Source: Amycolatopsis iheyensis
Lineage (GTDB): Bacteria; Actinomycetota; Actinomycetes; Mycobacteriales; Pseudonocardiaceae
NCBI RefSeq assembly: GCF_024703995.1
Contig: NZ_JAMXQV010000033.1
Location: forward strand, 59,291-123,290
Direction: 5' to 3'
Length of the DNA: 64,000 nt
Positions 16,253-25,232 of the stretch are shown one piece after another. The position numbers were made by a program, and so were the translations under genes. How positions within the stretch are numbered: the stretch's first letter is position 1; each line of letters begins with the position of its first letter. The notes beneath the pieces are model-generated. The model was not told the DNA's origin. It saw only the letters and a program-made list of their open reading frames with translations, and did not search any database.

Positions 16253-17503
16253 GTGAGCGACGTGAGCCACGCGCGACGCGAAGACCCGTTCCTGCCGGAG
16301 CACGAGGACATCACCGGGCTGATCCCCCGGGGCCTGCGCATCAGCGCGGCGCTGGCGTGGCGGTTCATCGTGGTGGTCGCCGCGCTGTACGCCGTGGTCT
16401 GGGTGATCGGGTACCTGTCGGTGGTCGTCATCCCGCTGTCCATCGCGCTGCTCGTCTCGGCGCTGCTCGCGCCGGCGGTGCAGAAGCTGGTGGCGGTGCG
16501 GTTCCCCCGCGGGCTGGCGACGGCGATCGTGCTGGTCGCCGGGCTGGCCGTGCTGGGCGGGCTGCTGACGTTCGTCATCACGCAGTTCTCCTCCGGCCTG
16601 CCGCAGCTGCAGCAGCAGGTGAACGCGAGCCTCGACCAGATCAAGAACTGGCTCCTCTTCGGGCCGCCGCACCTGCGCCAGGAACAGATCCAGGACTTCA
16701 TCAACCAGGCCATCGGGTTCATCCAGAACAACCAGGCCTCGATCACGACGACCGCGCTGACCACCGCGAGCACCGTCGGCGAGATCCTCACCGGCTTCCT
16801 GCTGACGCTGTTCATCACGATCTTCTTCCTCAGCGGCGGCGATGGCATCTGGACGTTCCTGGTCCGCGCGGTGCCCCGCCGGGTCCGCAACCGGGTCGAC
16901 GTCGCCGGGCGCCGCGGGTTCGCGTCGCTGGTCAGCTACGTGCGCGCGACGGCGGCGGTGGCCGTGGTCGACGCGGTCGGCATCGGCGTCGGCTTGTGGA
17001 TCATGGGTGTGCCGCTGGTGATCCCGCTCGCGACACTGGTGTTCATCGGCGCGTTCATCCCGATCATCGGCGCCGTCATCACCGGCGGCGTCGCGGTGCT
17101 GATCGCGCTGGTGACCAACGGGTTCATCGGCGCGGTGATCGTGCTGGCCATCGTGATCGGCGTGATGCAGCTGGAGAGCCACATCCTGCAGCCGCTGCTG
17201 CTGGGCCGCGCGGTCAAGCTGCACCCGCTCGCCGTGGTCCTGGCCATCACCGCCGGCCTGGTCGCGGGCGGGATCGCCGGCGCGCTGCTGGCCGTGCCGC
17301 TGCTCGCGGTGCTGAACGCCGGCGTCCGGTCGCTGCTGCACGAGACCAATCCGGACCCGGCCCAGGTGGACGTCCTGAAGGATCAGGCCGCGCAGCCCAA
17401 CGACGCCGAGCCCGGCGGGCCGAAGGCCGAGATCGCCACGGTCGGCGAGGAAGAAGCCGACGGGTCGACGGCCGAGCCGCCGAAGCGCTCCGGCAAGTCG
17501 TGA
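16253..17503 (+). CDS. AI-2E family transporter (UPF0118/PerM type)
   Basis: A 416-residue polytopic membrane protein with about eight predicted helices and the family layout. Paired N-terminal helices (LAWRFIVVVAALYAVVWVIG, then VVIPLSIALLVSALLAP) precede a soluble helical segment (SGLPQLQQQVNASLDQIKNWL). The C-terminal conserved core is VPLVIPLATLVFIGAFIPIIG ... LESHILQPLLLGRAVKLHPL. The family includes the reported AI-2 exporter TqsA and Na+/H+ antiporters, so the substrate cannot be assigned. GTG 16253 or GTG 16262 may be the start; SD is weak. The downstream kinase gene starts within the stop codon (GTGA). Confidence 0.88.
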   Translation: MSDVSHARREDPFLPEHEDITGLIPRGLRISAALAWRFIVVVAALYAVVWVIGYLSVVVIPLSIALLVSALLAPAVQKLVAVRFPRGLATAIVLVAGLAVLGGLLTFVITQFSSGLPQLQQQVNASLDQIKNWLLFGPPHLRQEQIQDFINQAIGFIQNNQASITTTALTTASTVGEILTGFLLTLFITIFFLSGGDGIWTFLVRAVPRRVRNRVDVAGRRGFASLVSYVRATAAVAVVDAVGIGVGLWIMGVPLVIPLATLVFIGAFIPIIGAVITGGVAVLIALVTNGFIGAVIVLAIVIGVMQLESHILQPLLLGRAVKLHPLAVVLAITAGLVAGGIAGALLAVPLLAVLNAGVRSLLHETNPDPAQVDVLKDQAAQPNDAEPGGPKAEIATVGEEEADGSTAEPPKRSGKS

Positions 17504-18636
17504 CCGCCGCGCGGACACCCGACCCGATCACGCCGATGTGGCGTGGCGTGCTCGCGTTCCGCGTGCTCACCTGGGGGTTCGCCTGCGCGACGGTGGTCGT
17601 CCAGAGCCGGTACTACCAGCGTGAGTGGCTGGCCTGGACGATCCTCGGCGTGATGGCCGTGTGGTCGGTCGTCAGCAGCTTCCTCTACCTGCGCGAGCGG
17701 ACGCGGCCGCCGGCGCTGGTCGTCTTCGACCTCGTGTTCACCACCGCGCTGCTGCTGAGCTCGCCGTGGGTGCTGAGCGACATGCAGTTCGCGCTGAACG
17801 TCCCGCTGATCACCACGGTGTGGGCGGCCGTGCCGCCGGTCGCCGCGGGCGCGCGGTTCGGCGCGGGTGGCGGGGTGCTGGCCGGGCTGGTCGTCGGCGT
17901 GGCGACCGGGCTGGCGCGGGACAAGTTCGACCTCGACGTGGCCCGCGACGGCGTCCTGCTCGCGGCCGCCGGGCTGCTGGTCGGGATGGCCGCGACGATG
18001 GGTCGCCGGTCCGCGGCGCGGCTGGAGCAGGCGCTGCGGAAGGAAGCGGCGACGGCCGAGCGGGAGCGGCTGGCCCGGTCGATCCACGACAGCGTGCTGC
18101 AGGTGCTCGCCCGGGTCCGCAAGCGCGGCAACGAGGTCGGCGGCGAGGCGGCCGTGCTGGCCCGGCTGGCCGGCGAGCAGGAGATCGCGCTGCGGTCGCT
18201 GGTGACGACCGAGCCGCTGACGCCGAACGACCGCGGCACGACGAGCTTGCGTGCCGCGCTGCAGCTGCTGGCGACCTCGTCGGTGCAGGTCTCGACCCCG
18301 GCCGACGACGTCGAGCTGCCGTCCCACGTCACCGACGAGCTCGTCGCCGTCACCCGCGAAGCGCTCTCGAACGTCGAGAAGCACGCGGGCCCCGGCGCGC
18401 AGGCGTGGGTGCTGCTGGAGGACCTCGGCGCCGAGGTGGTGGTGAGCATCCGCGACGACGGACCGGGCATTCCGGACGGAGTTCTCGAGCGAGCGGCCGC
18501 GGAAGGCCACCTCGGTGTGGTGGAATCCATCCGGGGGAGGGTGCGCGACCTCGGCGGGAGCGCGGCCCTCGACACCGGGCCCGGCCGGGGCACCGAGTGG
18601 GAGGTCAAGGTGCCGAGCACGAGGGGTGCGAAGTGA
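17500..18636 (+). CDS. MacS-like sensor histidine kinase
   Basis: A 378-residue kinase starting at a GTG overlapping the preceding stop. About six membrane helices (residues ~15-165) are followed by a NarL-partner-type dimerisation domain with the phospho-acceptor His in RLARSIHDSVLQVLARV and a HATPase domain (N-box REALSNVEKHAG, G-box IRDDGPGIPDG, final GRGTEWEVKVP). The layout matches the actinobacterial MacS family. The response regulator gene overlaps its stop by four bases, so the two form a two-component system, probably cotranscribed with the upstream transporter. Confidence 0.9.
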   Translation: MTAARTPDPITPMWRGVLAFRVLTWGFACATVVVQSRYYQREWLAWTILGVMAVWSVVSSFLYLRERTRPPALVVFDLVFTTALLLSSPWVLSDMQFALNVPLITTVWAAVPPVAAGARFGAGGGVLAGLVVGVATGLARDKFDLDVARDGVLLAAAGLLVGMAATMGRRSAARLEQALRKEAATAERERLARSIHDSVLQVLARVRKRGNEVGGEAAVLARLAGEQEIALRSLVTTEPLTPNDRGTTSLRAALQLLATSSVQVSTPADDVELPSHVTDELVAVTREALSNVEKHAGPGAQAWVLLEDLGAEVVVSIRDDGPGIPDGVLERAAAEGHLGVVESIRGRVRDLGGSAALDTGPGRGTEWEVKVPSTRGAK

Positions 18637-19289
18637 GCGAGGAGCGGATCTCGGTGATGGTCGTCGACGACCACCCGATGTGGCGCGACGGGGTGGCCCG
18701 CGACCTGACCGAACACGGCTTCGACGTGCGGGCGACCGCACCGGACGCCGACGCCGCGCTGCGGATCGCGCGGACCGTCCAGCCCGACGTCGTGCTGATG
18801 GACCTGAACCTGGGCAGCACGTCCGGGGTGGACGCCACCCGCGAGATCACCGCGGCGCTGCCGTCGACGAAGGTGCTGGTGCTGTCCGCGAGCGGCGAGC
18901 ACAAGGACGTCCTGGAAGCGGTGAAGGCCGGCGCGTCCGGGTACCTGGTCAAGTCGGCGTCCGCGGCCGAGCTGGTGGACGCGGTGCACCGGACCGCGGC
19001 CGGCGACCCGGTGTTCACCGCGGGCCTGGCCGGGCTGGTGCTCGGCGAGTACCGGCGGATGGCCGACGCGCCGGCCGGCGACGCCGAGCCGCCACGCCTC
19101 ACCGAGCGCGAGACCGACGTCCTGCGCCTGGTCGCGAAGGGGCTGACCGCGCGGCAGATCGCCGAGCGGCTGGTGTTGTCGCACCGCACGGTGGAGAACC
19201 ACGTGCAGTCGACGCTGCGGAAGCTGCAGCTGCACAACCGTGTCGAGCTGGCGCGGTACGCGATCGAACACGGCCTCGACGCGGAGTAG
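18633..19289 (+). CDS. NarL/LuxR-family response regulator
   Basis: A 218-residue regulator; the GTG start overlaps the kinase stop. The receiver domain (residues ~5-120) has the acidic pocket VVDDHP, phospho-acceptor Asp in VVLMDLNLG, Ser/Thr in VLVLSAS and Lys in YLVKSAS. The C-terminal LuxR-type HTH (LTERETDVLRLVAKGLTARQ, then LSHRTVENHVQSTLRKL) binds DNA. Cognate partner of the MacS-like kinase. It is convergent with the lipoprotein gene: the two stop codons abut at 19289/19290 with no space for a terminator. Confidence 0.95.
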   Translation: MSEERISVMVVDDHPMWRDGVARDLTEHGFDVRATAPDADAALRIARTVQPDVVLMDLNLGSTSGVDATREITAALPSTKVLVLSASGEHKDVLEAVKAGASGYLVKSASAAELVDAVHRTAAGDPVFTAGLAGLVLGEYRRMADAPAGDAEPPRLTERETDVLRLVAKGLTARQIAERLVLSHRTVENHVQSTLRKLQLHNRVELARYAIEHGLDAE

Positions 19290-20366
19290 CTACGGCAGCA
19301 CGGCGAAGCCCGACCAGCTCGACTTCGGCAGCGCCGCCTTGCCCAGCCGCCAGGCCGGTTCGCCCGGGTGCCACGCGGCCAGGACGCCGTCGGCGAGCAC
19401 CAGGTCGCCGTCCTCGGACCAGTCGAACCCGCCACCGCGCTTGAGGTGCTCGGTGACGAACGGCATCGCGGCGACGTGCTCCCAGTCCGGCCCGGCCAGG
19501 CGCAGCAGCCAGAGGTCGCGGGTCTGCGTGCTGGTGCCGCGGTAGGCGGGGTTGGCGAAGTCGACGGCCCAGATGCCGCCGTCGCGGGACGGCACGACGG
19601 TGGGCGTCCGCGCGACCACCGGCCGGCTGAGCTGCCGGCGGCTGTTGTTCCGCAGGTCGACGAGGGTGAACTCGGTGAGGCCGTCGAGGAGCATCCGGTC
19701 GCCGGCGACGCCGAGGATGCGCGGCGCCTGCTGCACCGTGCGGCCGGTCTCCGGGTCGATCAGCGCGTCCGTCGACTCGGCGACGCCGGAGTTGATGGTG
19801 ATCAGCAGGCCGTGCGGGGTCCCGGCCCGCACCTGCGTGCGGCAGCTGGCGGACTGGCCGTGGCCGAGCTCGCCGCCGGCGAGGGAGACGCGCTGCAGCC
19901 GGCAGGTGTCGGGCGCGTCCTGCCGGATGACCCACACACTCTCGCCGTCGACCGCCGGGGCCACCGACCAGGCGCGGCCGAGAGAGCGCGGCGGGCTCGC
20001 GGGGCCGGTGTAGGCGAAGACCTCGAAGGGGTCGTCGCTGCCGGCCCCCGTCGGGTAGGCCGTCAGGACGGCGTGCGTCCCGACCCGGACCACGCTGATC
20101 CCCAGGTCGCCGCCGGGGTAGCCGGGCGGGGTCGCGACGGGTCCGCCGTCGGCGTCGAACAGGGTCGGGCCGGTGGTGGGGATGAGGGCGGTGATGCCGA
20201 TGCCACCGGTCGCCGGCACGCCGGTGAGGCCTTCCGGCAGGGTCGGCGGGGCGGTCGGCGGCGTGCTCGTGGCGCTCGGGCTCGGCGGTGGCGCTTCGGC
20301 CGTGCACCCGGACAGCACGAGGAGCGCCGCGAGGGCCGCGGCGGCGCGGAATACGGGTCCGTTCAG
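19290..20366 (-). CDS. Lipoprotein with beta-propeller-like sequence; probable CTG start
   Basis: A predicted 358-residue lipoprotein. The frame is open far upstream, but a signal sequence with lipobox LSGC appears only near 20310, and no ATG, GTG or TTG lies at a sensible distance in frame. The best start is CTG 20366, 4 bases after a GGGGGAAAA-type SD, giving (M)NGPVFRAAAALAALLVLSGC. After a Pro/Ser/Thr linker the mature region has repeated strand-rich blocks (VWVIRQDAPDTCRLQRVSL, ILGVAGDRMLLDGL, IWAVDFANPAYRG, LWLLRLAGPDWEHV), suggesting a propeller. Function unknown. It is divergent from the DUF1707 gene. Confidence 0.7.
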   Translation of the reverse strand: MNGPVFRAAAALAALLVLSGCTAEAPPPSPSATSTPPTAPPTLPEGLTGVPATGGIGITALIPTTGPTLFDADGGPVATPPGYPGGDLGISVVRVGTHAVLTAYPTGAGSDDPFEVFAYTGPASPPRSLGRAWSVAPAVDGESVWVIRQDAPDTCRLQRVSLAGGELGHGQSASCRTQVRAGTPHGLLITINSGVAESTDALIDPETGRTVQQAPRILGVAGDRMLLDGLTEFTLVDLRNNSRRQLSRPVVARTPTVVPSRDGGIWAVDFANPAYRGTSTQTRDLWLLRLAGPDWEHVAAMPFVTEHLKRGGGFDWSEDGDLVLADGVLAAWHPGEPAWRLGKAALPKSSWSGFAVLP

Positions 20367-20414
20367 GGTTTTCCCCCGATCTCCCTGGTGAGATCCGGTT
20401 CTACCATCGTGACC

Positions 20415-21077
20415 ATGGGCGAGGAAGAGACGACGGCGGCGGAACCGGTGACCGAGACCAAGCCGTTGAGCGAGCGGGATCTCCGGGTCTCCGACGACGA
20501 GCGCGAGCACGTCGTCGGTGTGCTGCAGAAGGCCATCGGCCGCGGGATGATCGACCTGGACGAGTTCACCGAGCGCACCGACCGCGCGCTCGCGTCGCGG
20601 ACCCGCGGTGAGCTGAACGCCGTGCTGGCCGACCTCGCCGGGCTCTACCACCCCGCGGCCGCCGTCGCGCCCGCCCCGCAGTACGCGCCGCCGGTGGGTT
20701 ACGGCGGTTACTCGCCCGGCCGCCGGTTCGAGCTCAACGCGAAGTACTCGTCGCTGGTCCGCAGCGGGCCGTGGATCGTGCCGCCCGAGCTGGTGGTGCG
20801 CAACAAGTACGGCTCGACGAAGCTCGACTTCACCGAGGCGCAGGTGCAGTCGCCGGTGGTGCACATCGAACTGGACGCCAAGTGGGGTTCGGTCGAGGTG
20901 ATCATCCCGGAGCACGCGGCGGTGGACGTCAACTCGATCACCGACGTCAAGTTCGGCTCGCTGGAGGACAAGACGCACAGCAACGGGCACATGGGGAACC
21001 CGCGGTTCGTGCTGAGCGGTCGCGTCCACGGCGGTTCGCTGGTCATCCGGCACCCCCGGCGGGGGTTGTTCGGCTAG
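20415..21077 (+). CDS. DUF1707 (SHOCT-like) domain protein
   Basis: A 220-residue protein starting at ATG 20415 (GTG 20409 is possible). After an acidic leader it has the DUF1707 motif, LRVSDDEREHVVGVLQKAIG ... GMIDLDEFTERTDRALASRT (residues ~25-65), a short domain common at the N-terminus of actinobacterial membrane-associated proteins. A Pro/Tyr linker and a beta-rich C-terminal region (LNAKYSSLVRSGPW, NKYGSTKLDFTEA, AKWGSVEVIIPEHAAVDV) of the cell-wall-active-antibiotic-response type follow. Some relatives take part in envelope stress responses; here the role is unknown. Confidence 0.8.
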   Translation: MGEEETTAAEPVTETKPLSERDLRVSDDEREHVVGVLQKAIGRGMIDLDEFTERTDRALASRTRGELNAVLADLAGLYHPAAAVAPAPQYAPPVGYGGYSPGRRFELNAKYSSLVRSGPWIVPPELVVRNKYGSTKLDFTEAQVQSPVVHIELDAKWGSVEVIIPEHAAVDVNSITDVKFGSLEDKTHSNGHMGNPRFVLSGRVHGGSLVIRHPRRGLFG

Positions 21078-21105
21078 CCGGGGCCCCTCTGCCCCCGGCG
21101 TCAAG

Positions 21106-21142
21106 AAGGCCTCCCCACCCAGGCATCGGGTGGGGAGGCCTT
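21106..21142. terminator. Bidirectional terminator
   Basis: A perfect 15-bp stem (21106-21120 with 21128-21142) and a 7-base loop lie between the convergent DUF1707 and MFS genes. A- and T-containing flanks (TCAAG, TTCGCC) suit termination from both sides. Confidence 0.8.
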
Positions 21143-21150
21143 CGCCGGTT

Positions 21151-22557
21151 TCAGGCGGCCCGGAGGTTCCGCGCCACGAAGAAGACGAGCGCGGCGAACG
21201 CGACGGCGGCCAGCCCGGCGACGACGTGGAGGCCGGCGGCGAAGCCGTGCGCGCGGGCGACGGCGTTGCCCAGCGTGCCGACGGTCGCGATCCCGATGGC
21301 GTAGCCGAACTCGTTGACGGTCTGCGCGAGCGAGGCGGCGGCGCCGGCCTTGCGCACCGGCACCGAACCGACGACGAGGTCGGTCCCGAGGGCGACCATC
21401 GGCCCGACGCCCAGCGACGTCACGGCGAACCCGATCGCGGGCCACACCGGTCCGGCGGCGGGGTCGGCGAGGGCGAGCACCGCCATCCCGGCGGCGGCGA
21501 GGGCGACCCCGCCGGCGATGAGGACGTTCGTCTTGACCCGGCGCGCGAGGTGCGGCGCGGCGAGGAAGCTGACGGTGGAGGCGGTCATCCCGGGCAGCAG
21601 CCCGAGTGCCGCCCCGACCGGCGAAAGGTGCTGCGCGACCTGCAGGAACTGCGCGGTGAAGAGCATCGTCGTCCCGCCGAGCATGCTGAACAGGAGCATC
21701 CCGCCGAGCGTGGTGCGGAAGGCCTTCGCGGTGAAGAGGCTGAAGTCGACGAGCGGATCCTTCAGCGCGCGTTGCCGCTGGTAGAAGACGTACCCGACGG
21801 CCAGGCCGATGATCAGCGCGGTTGCCGGGACCGGGTGGAAGCCGTCTCGAGCCAGCTCCTTGACGCCGTAGACGGCGGGCAGGATGGCGGCGAGGGAGAG
21901 GAACACGCTGGGCAGGTCGAGCCGGCCGGCGTGCTCGTCGCGGTACTCGGGCAGCAGCTTCGGGCCGATGACGAGCAGCAGGACCATGGCGGGCACGCCG
22001 AGCAGGAAGACCGAGCCCCACCAGAAGTGCTCGAGCAGGACCCCGCCGACCATCGGGCCGATGATCGCGCCGACGGTGAAGCAGCCGGCCCAGATGCCGA
22101 TGGCCTGCGCGCGCTGCTGCGGGTCCTTGAACATGGTCCCGATGAGCGAAAGCGTCGACGGCGCGAGCGTGGCCCCGGCGATCCCGAGCACGGCCCGCGC
22201 GGCGATGAGCACGCCGGCACTGGGGGCGAAGGCCGCGCCGACGGAGGCGAGCCCGAAGGCCGCGGCCCCGATGAGCAGCAGTTTCCGCCGCCCGATCCGG
22301 TCCCCGAGGGTCCCCATGGTGACCATGAACCCGGCGACCATGAAGCCGTAGGTGTCCATGATCCACAGCTGCTGGGTGCCGTCGGCGTGCAGCCCGGCGG
22401 CGAGCTTCGGCAGCGCGAGGACGAGGACGAAGACGTCGAGCGAGACGAGCAGGGTGGGCAGCGCGAGCACGGCGAGGCCGATCCACTCCCGGCGCCCGGC
22501 CCTCCCTGCGCCGGCCGGCGTCTCGACCGGCTGTGTCGCTTCGGCGGTGATGGTCAT
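21151..22557 (-). CDS. DHA2-family MFS drug exporter (EmrB/QacA type)
   Basis: A 468-residue polytopic protein with about 14 predicted helices. Key motifs: LVSLDVFVLVLALPKLA in helix 1 (motif D1 of 14-TMS exporters), motif A GTLGDRIGRRKLLLIG between helices 2 and 3, and motif C-like GIAGATLAPSTLSLIGTMF and FTVGAIIGPMVGG. Proton-driven export of hydrophobic drugs or dyes is usual for this family; the substrate here is unknown. No regulator is adjacent. It shares a terminator with the DUF1707 gene. Confidence 0.92.
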   Translation of the reverse strand: MTITAEATQPVETPAGAGRAGRREWIGLAVLALPTLLVSLDVFVLVLALPKLAAGLHADGTQQLWIMDTYGFMVAGFMVTMGTLGDRIGRRKLLLIGAAAFGLASVGAAFAPSAGVLIAARAVLGIAGATLAPSTLSLIGTMFKDPQQRAQAIGIWAGCFTVGAIIGPMVGGVLLEHFWWGSVFLLGVPAMVLLLVIGPKLLPEYRDEHAGRLDLPSVFLSLAAILPAVYGVKELARDGFHPVPATALIIGLAVGYVFYQRQRALKDPLVDFSLFTAKAFRTTLGGMLLFSMLGGTTMLFTAQFLQVAQHLSPVGAALGLLPGMTASTVSFLAAPHLARRVKTNVLIAGGVALAAAGMAVLALADPAAGPVWPAIGFAVTSLGVGPMVALGTDLVVGSVPVRKAGAAASLAQTVNEFGYAIGIATVGTLGNAVARAHGFAAGLHVVAGLAAVAFAALVFFVARNLRAA

Positions 22558-22637
22558 GGCTGCGTCCTCTCGGCTCGGGTGCTCTCACTCCCTCGTCGAG
22601 CGGGCCGGGCCGGAATCGACAGCCTGCCGGAAATTCG

Positions 22638-22675
22638 CCGTGAAGGCCGCCTTGGTTGGCAGGCGGCCTTCACGG
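22638..22675 (-). terminator. Terminator-like hairpin between ptsI and the MFS exporter
   Basis: A perfect 14-bp stem (CCGTGAAGGCCGCC / GGCGGCCTTCACGG) has a 10-base loop. On the minus strand it is followed by CGAATTT. It lies 131 bases after the ptsI stop and 80 bases before the MFS start, so it probably ends the ptsI transcript. Confidence 0.65.
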
Positions 22676-22685
22676 TTTGGGACGG

Positions 22686-22717
22686 GTTGTCCACACCCCT
22701 CGATTAATGTGGACAAC
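22686..22717. promoter_or_regulatory. Two exact DnaA boxes in inverted orientation
   Basis: TTGTCCACA at 22687-22695 and its inverse TGTGGACAA at 22708-22716 are extended to a 10-base perfect inverted repeat (GTTGTCCACA / TGTGGACAAC) around a 12-base AT-richer spacer. The site is intergenic, 90 bases after ptsI. DnaA binding is the simplest reading; a hairpin role in the ptsI 3' end is possible. Confidence 0.5.
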
Positions 22718-22806
22718 CGCGCCCGGCCAGCGTCGCACAGGTCAGCACTGTCGGTGATGGCCGATAGACTGAAAGTGGGGGGGCACCCCCAAGAAAACGG
22801 AGTAGC

Positions 22807-24474
22807 TCAGGGACGAGCGGCCGCGCGCGCCGCCGCCGGGTCGGACGTCGCCAACGCCGCCTCGGCCAGCGCCTCGCACTCCGCGAGCGTCGTCGAAGCC
22901 AGGCTCGCGCCCACCGAACGGACCGCCGGGGCGTTCATCGACAAGCTCGTCAGGCCCAGGCCCGCCAGGACGAGCGCCAGCCGCGGGTCCGCCGCGGCCT
23001 CGCCGCACACGCCGGCCGGCTTGCCCGTCGCCTTGGCCGCGTCGCCGATCAGCTTCAGCAGGCGCAGCAGGCCCGGCTGCCAGGGGTCGTTGAGCTTCGC
23101 CACCGCGCCCAGCTGGCGGTCCGCCGCGAACGTGTACTGGGCCAGGTCGTTCGTGCCGACCGAGACGAAGTCGACCGCCTCGAGGATCTCGCGGGCGCTC
23201 AGCGCCGCCGCCGGGATCTCGATCATCACGCCCGCCCGGGCGATGCCCGCCGCCCGGACGCGCTCGGCGAACCAGGCCGCTTCCTCGACCGTCGCGACCA
23301 TCGGGGCCATCACCGAAACCTCGGCGCCCGAGTCGGCGGCCGCGCCGGCGATCGCCTCGAGCTGACGGTCCAGCACCTCCGGGCGGTCGAACGCCACGCG
23401 CAGCCCGCGCACGCCGAGCGCCGGGTTCGGCTCGGCCTCCGGCGACAGGAACGCCAGCGGCTTGTCGGCGCCCGCGTCCAGGGTCCGGACGATCACCGGC
23501 TTGCCGCGGAACGGCGAGAGCACCGCCGTGTACGCCGCGCGCTGGTCGGCGACCGACGGCTCGTCCGAGGCGTCCAGGTAGCAGAACTCGGTGCGGAACA
23601 GCCCGACACCTTCCGCGCCCGCTTCGGCCGCCGCCTGGGCGTCGGCCGGGGAGCCGACGTTGCCGTAGACCTTCACGCGCTGGCCGTCGGCCGTCGCGCC
23701 CGTGCCGTTCCACTCCGCCAGCTGCGCGACCGTCGCCGTGACGACCGGCGCCGACGGGTCCACGACCTCGACCGCGCCGGTGTCGCCGTCGACGGCCAGC
23801 GCGTCCGCGTCCAGGGCGAGCAGCCCGCGCACCGCGACGACGGCCGGGATGCCCAGCGCCCGCGCGAGGATCGCCGTGTGGCTGGTCGGGCCGCCTTCTT
23901 CGGTGACCAGGGCGAGCACCTTCGCCGGGTCGAGGCCCGCGGTGTCGGCCGGCGCGAGGTCGCGCGCGACCAGGACGCTCGGCGACGCCAGCTCGGGCAC
24001 CCCCGGCGGCGCGATCCCGAGCAGCTCGGCGATCAGCCGGTCCCGCACGTCGCGGACGTCGCGGACGCGCTCCGCCATGTACCCGCCCGCGGCGGCCAGC
24101 GCCTCGGCGAAGCCCTCGGCCGACTGGTAGACGGCACGCGCGGCGGGCAGCCCCTGTGTCTGGACCAGCTGCTGCGCCTGCGAGGCGAGCGCCGGGTCGG
24201 CGGCCATCGCGGCCGTCGTGATGAGAATTGTGGCCGCCTCGCCGGTCGCGGTCTCGGCCTGCTTCTCCAGCCGCGCGGCGACGGCTTCGGCGGCCGGGGC
24301 GATCCGGGCGGCCTCGGCGGCGGGATCGGCCGGGGCGGGGGTGGCGGCGGGTTCACCGAGCGGCTCCGCGACGCGGACGACGGGACCACTCGCGCGGCCG
24401 GGGCTGACGGCGACCCCGGACAAGAACTCCGCCGACGTACGCTGCTCAGCGGAGGCGGCATCCAACTCAGACAT
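22807..24474 (-). CDS. ptsI: Phosphoenolpyruvate-protein phosphotransferase (PTS enzyme I)
   Basis: A 555-residue enzyme I, slightly short but within the actinobacterial range. The N-terminal domain has the active-site His in EEGGPTSHTAILARALGIP. The C-terminal PEP-binding barrel shows EGVGLFRTEFCYL, AGADKPLAFL, NPALGVRGLR, MIEIPAAAL, FVSVGTNDLAQYTFAADR and the catalytic Cys region GKPAGVCGEAAADPR. It transfers phosphate from PEP to HPr; no ptsH or EII gene is in the window. Its ATG overlaps the stop of the upstream ParB-like gene by 8 bases, so the two are translationally coupled. Ribokinase lies just upstream of that. Confidence 0.96.
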   Translation of the reverse strand: MSELDAASAEQRTSAEFLSGVAVSPGRASGPVVRVAEPLGEPAATPAPADPAAEAARIAPAAEAVAARLEKQAETATGEAATILITTAAMAADPALASQAQQLVQTQGLPAARAVYQSAEGFAEALAAAGGYMAERVRDVRDVRDRLIAELLGIAPPGVPELASPSVLVARDLAPADTAGLDPAKVLALVTEEGGPTSHTAILARALGIPAVVAVRGLLALDADALAVDGDTGAVEVVDPSAPVVTATVAQLAEWNGTGATADGQRVKVYGNVGSPADAQAAAEAGAEGVGLFRTEFCYLDASDEPSVADQRAAYTAVLSPFRGKPVIVRTLDAGADKPLAFLSPEAEPNPALGVRGLRVAFDRPEVLDRQLEAIAGAAADSGAEVSVMAPMVATVEEAAWFAERVRAAGIARAGVMIEIPAAALSAREILEAVDFVSVGTNDLAQYTFAADRQLGAVAKLNDPWQPGLLRLLKLIGDAAKATGKPAGVCGEAAADPRLALVLAGLGLTSLSMNAPAVRSVGASLASTTLAECEALAEAALATSDPAAARAAARP

Positions 24475-25204
24475 GGTCTAGACCATAGCTCAGATAGGCC
24501 TGGATATCTCGTGGTGGCGGGCACAAGCCGCGTCGACGTACCTGTTCGAGCACCGGCCCGACCTCCTCGTGCCACCAGGCTTCGGCCAGTTCGTCCCGGC
24601 TGTGGACCGGCCGCCCGGCCAGCATACGGCGGAAACCCCAGGCCTCGGCCGAGTCGGCGAGCCGGAACCAGTCGGCCGGGTCGTCGAGCCAGAGCCCCAG
24701 CCGGACGTCGTCGGGCAGCGGGACGCGCTCGAGGAACATCCGCTCGGCGGTCTTCGACGGCAGGTCCGCGAGGGTCAGGCAACGCATCGCCGAGGCGATC
24801 GTGCAGATCCGGCGGACCCGCGCGCGGATGACGCGAGCTTCGCGCGCCCGGGCGATGGCGACGCGGTGGTGGCCGTCCTCGACGAAGAACATGTCGGCCA
24901 GCCGCACGAGCCGCACCGGCGGGAGGTCGGCCGACGTGCGCGTCAGGTACTCCCAGCGCTCGCGCAGCGCCCGGTTGCGCGGCCGGAACTCGCGGTCGAA
25001 GTCGCCGGCGCGGGCGACCGTCCCGACGATGCCCTCCAGCGGCACGTCGTAGACGCCGTCGTCGAGCTCGTACTGCTTGCCGAGCGCCTTCAGCGTCTCC
25101 TCGAGCGGCATGATCGCCAGCCGGTCGGGCCGCCGCGCCTCCGCCACCGCCCTCAGCTGAGCGGCATAGCCACGCCACCAGGCCGAGCCGAACGAGTCGC
25201 CCAT
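24467..25204 (-). CDS. ParB/Srx-like fold protein of unknown function
   Basis: A 245-residue soluble protein. The central region LVRLADMFFVEDGHHRVAIA resembles the ParB N-terminal (ParB/sulfiredoxin-like) core, in which a DGxHR motif binds nucleotide. Upstream are RAGDFDREFRPRNRALRERW and downstream a basic helical stretch. It lacks the helix-turn-helix and C-terminal dimer domain of true ParB, so a segregation role is not supported. Homologs in actinobacteria are annotated as ParB-like nuclease-domain proteins. The stop overlaps the ptsI start, implying coordinated expression with enzyme I. Confidence 0.7.
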   Translation of the reverse strand: MGDSFGSAWWRGYAAQLRAVAEARRPDRLAIMPLEETLKALGKQYELDDGVYDVPLEGIVGTVARAGDFDREFRPRNRALRERWEYLTRTSADLPPVRLVRLADMFFVEDGHHRVAIARAREARVIRARVRRICTIASAMRCLTLADLPSKTAERMFLERVPLPDDVRLGLWLDDPADWFRLADSAEAWGFRRMLAGRPVHSRDELAEAWWHEEVGPVLEQVRRRGLCPPPRDIQAYLSYGLDHV

Positions 25205-25232
25205 GTGCGGTGCAACACAGCCGTCCGGATGA

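Noticed and set aside
24467..25204. Chromosome-partitioning ParB
   Set aside because: No helix-turn-helix, no C-terminal dimer domain and no parA or parS nearby; only the nucleotide-binding core resembles ParB.
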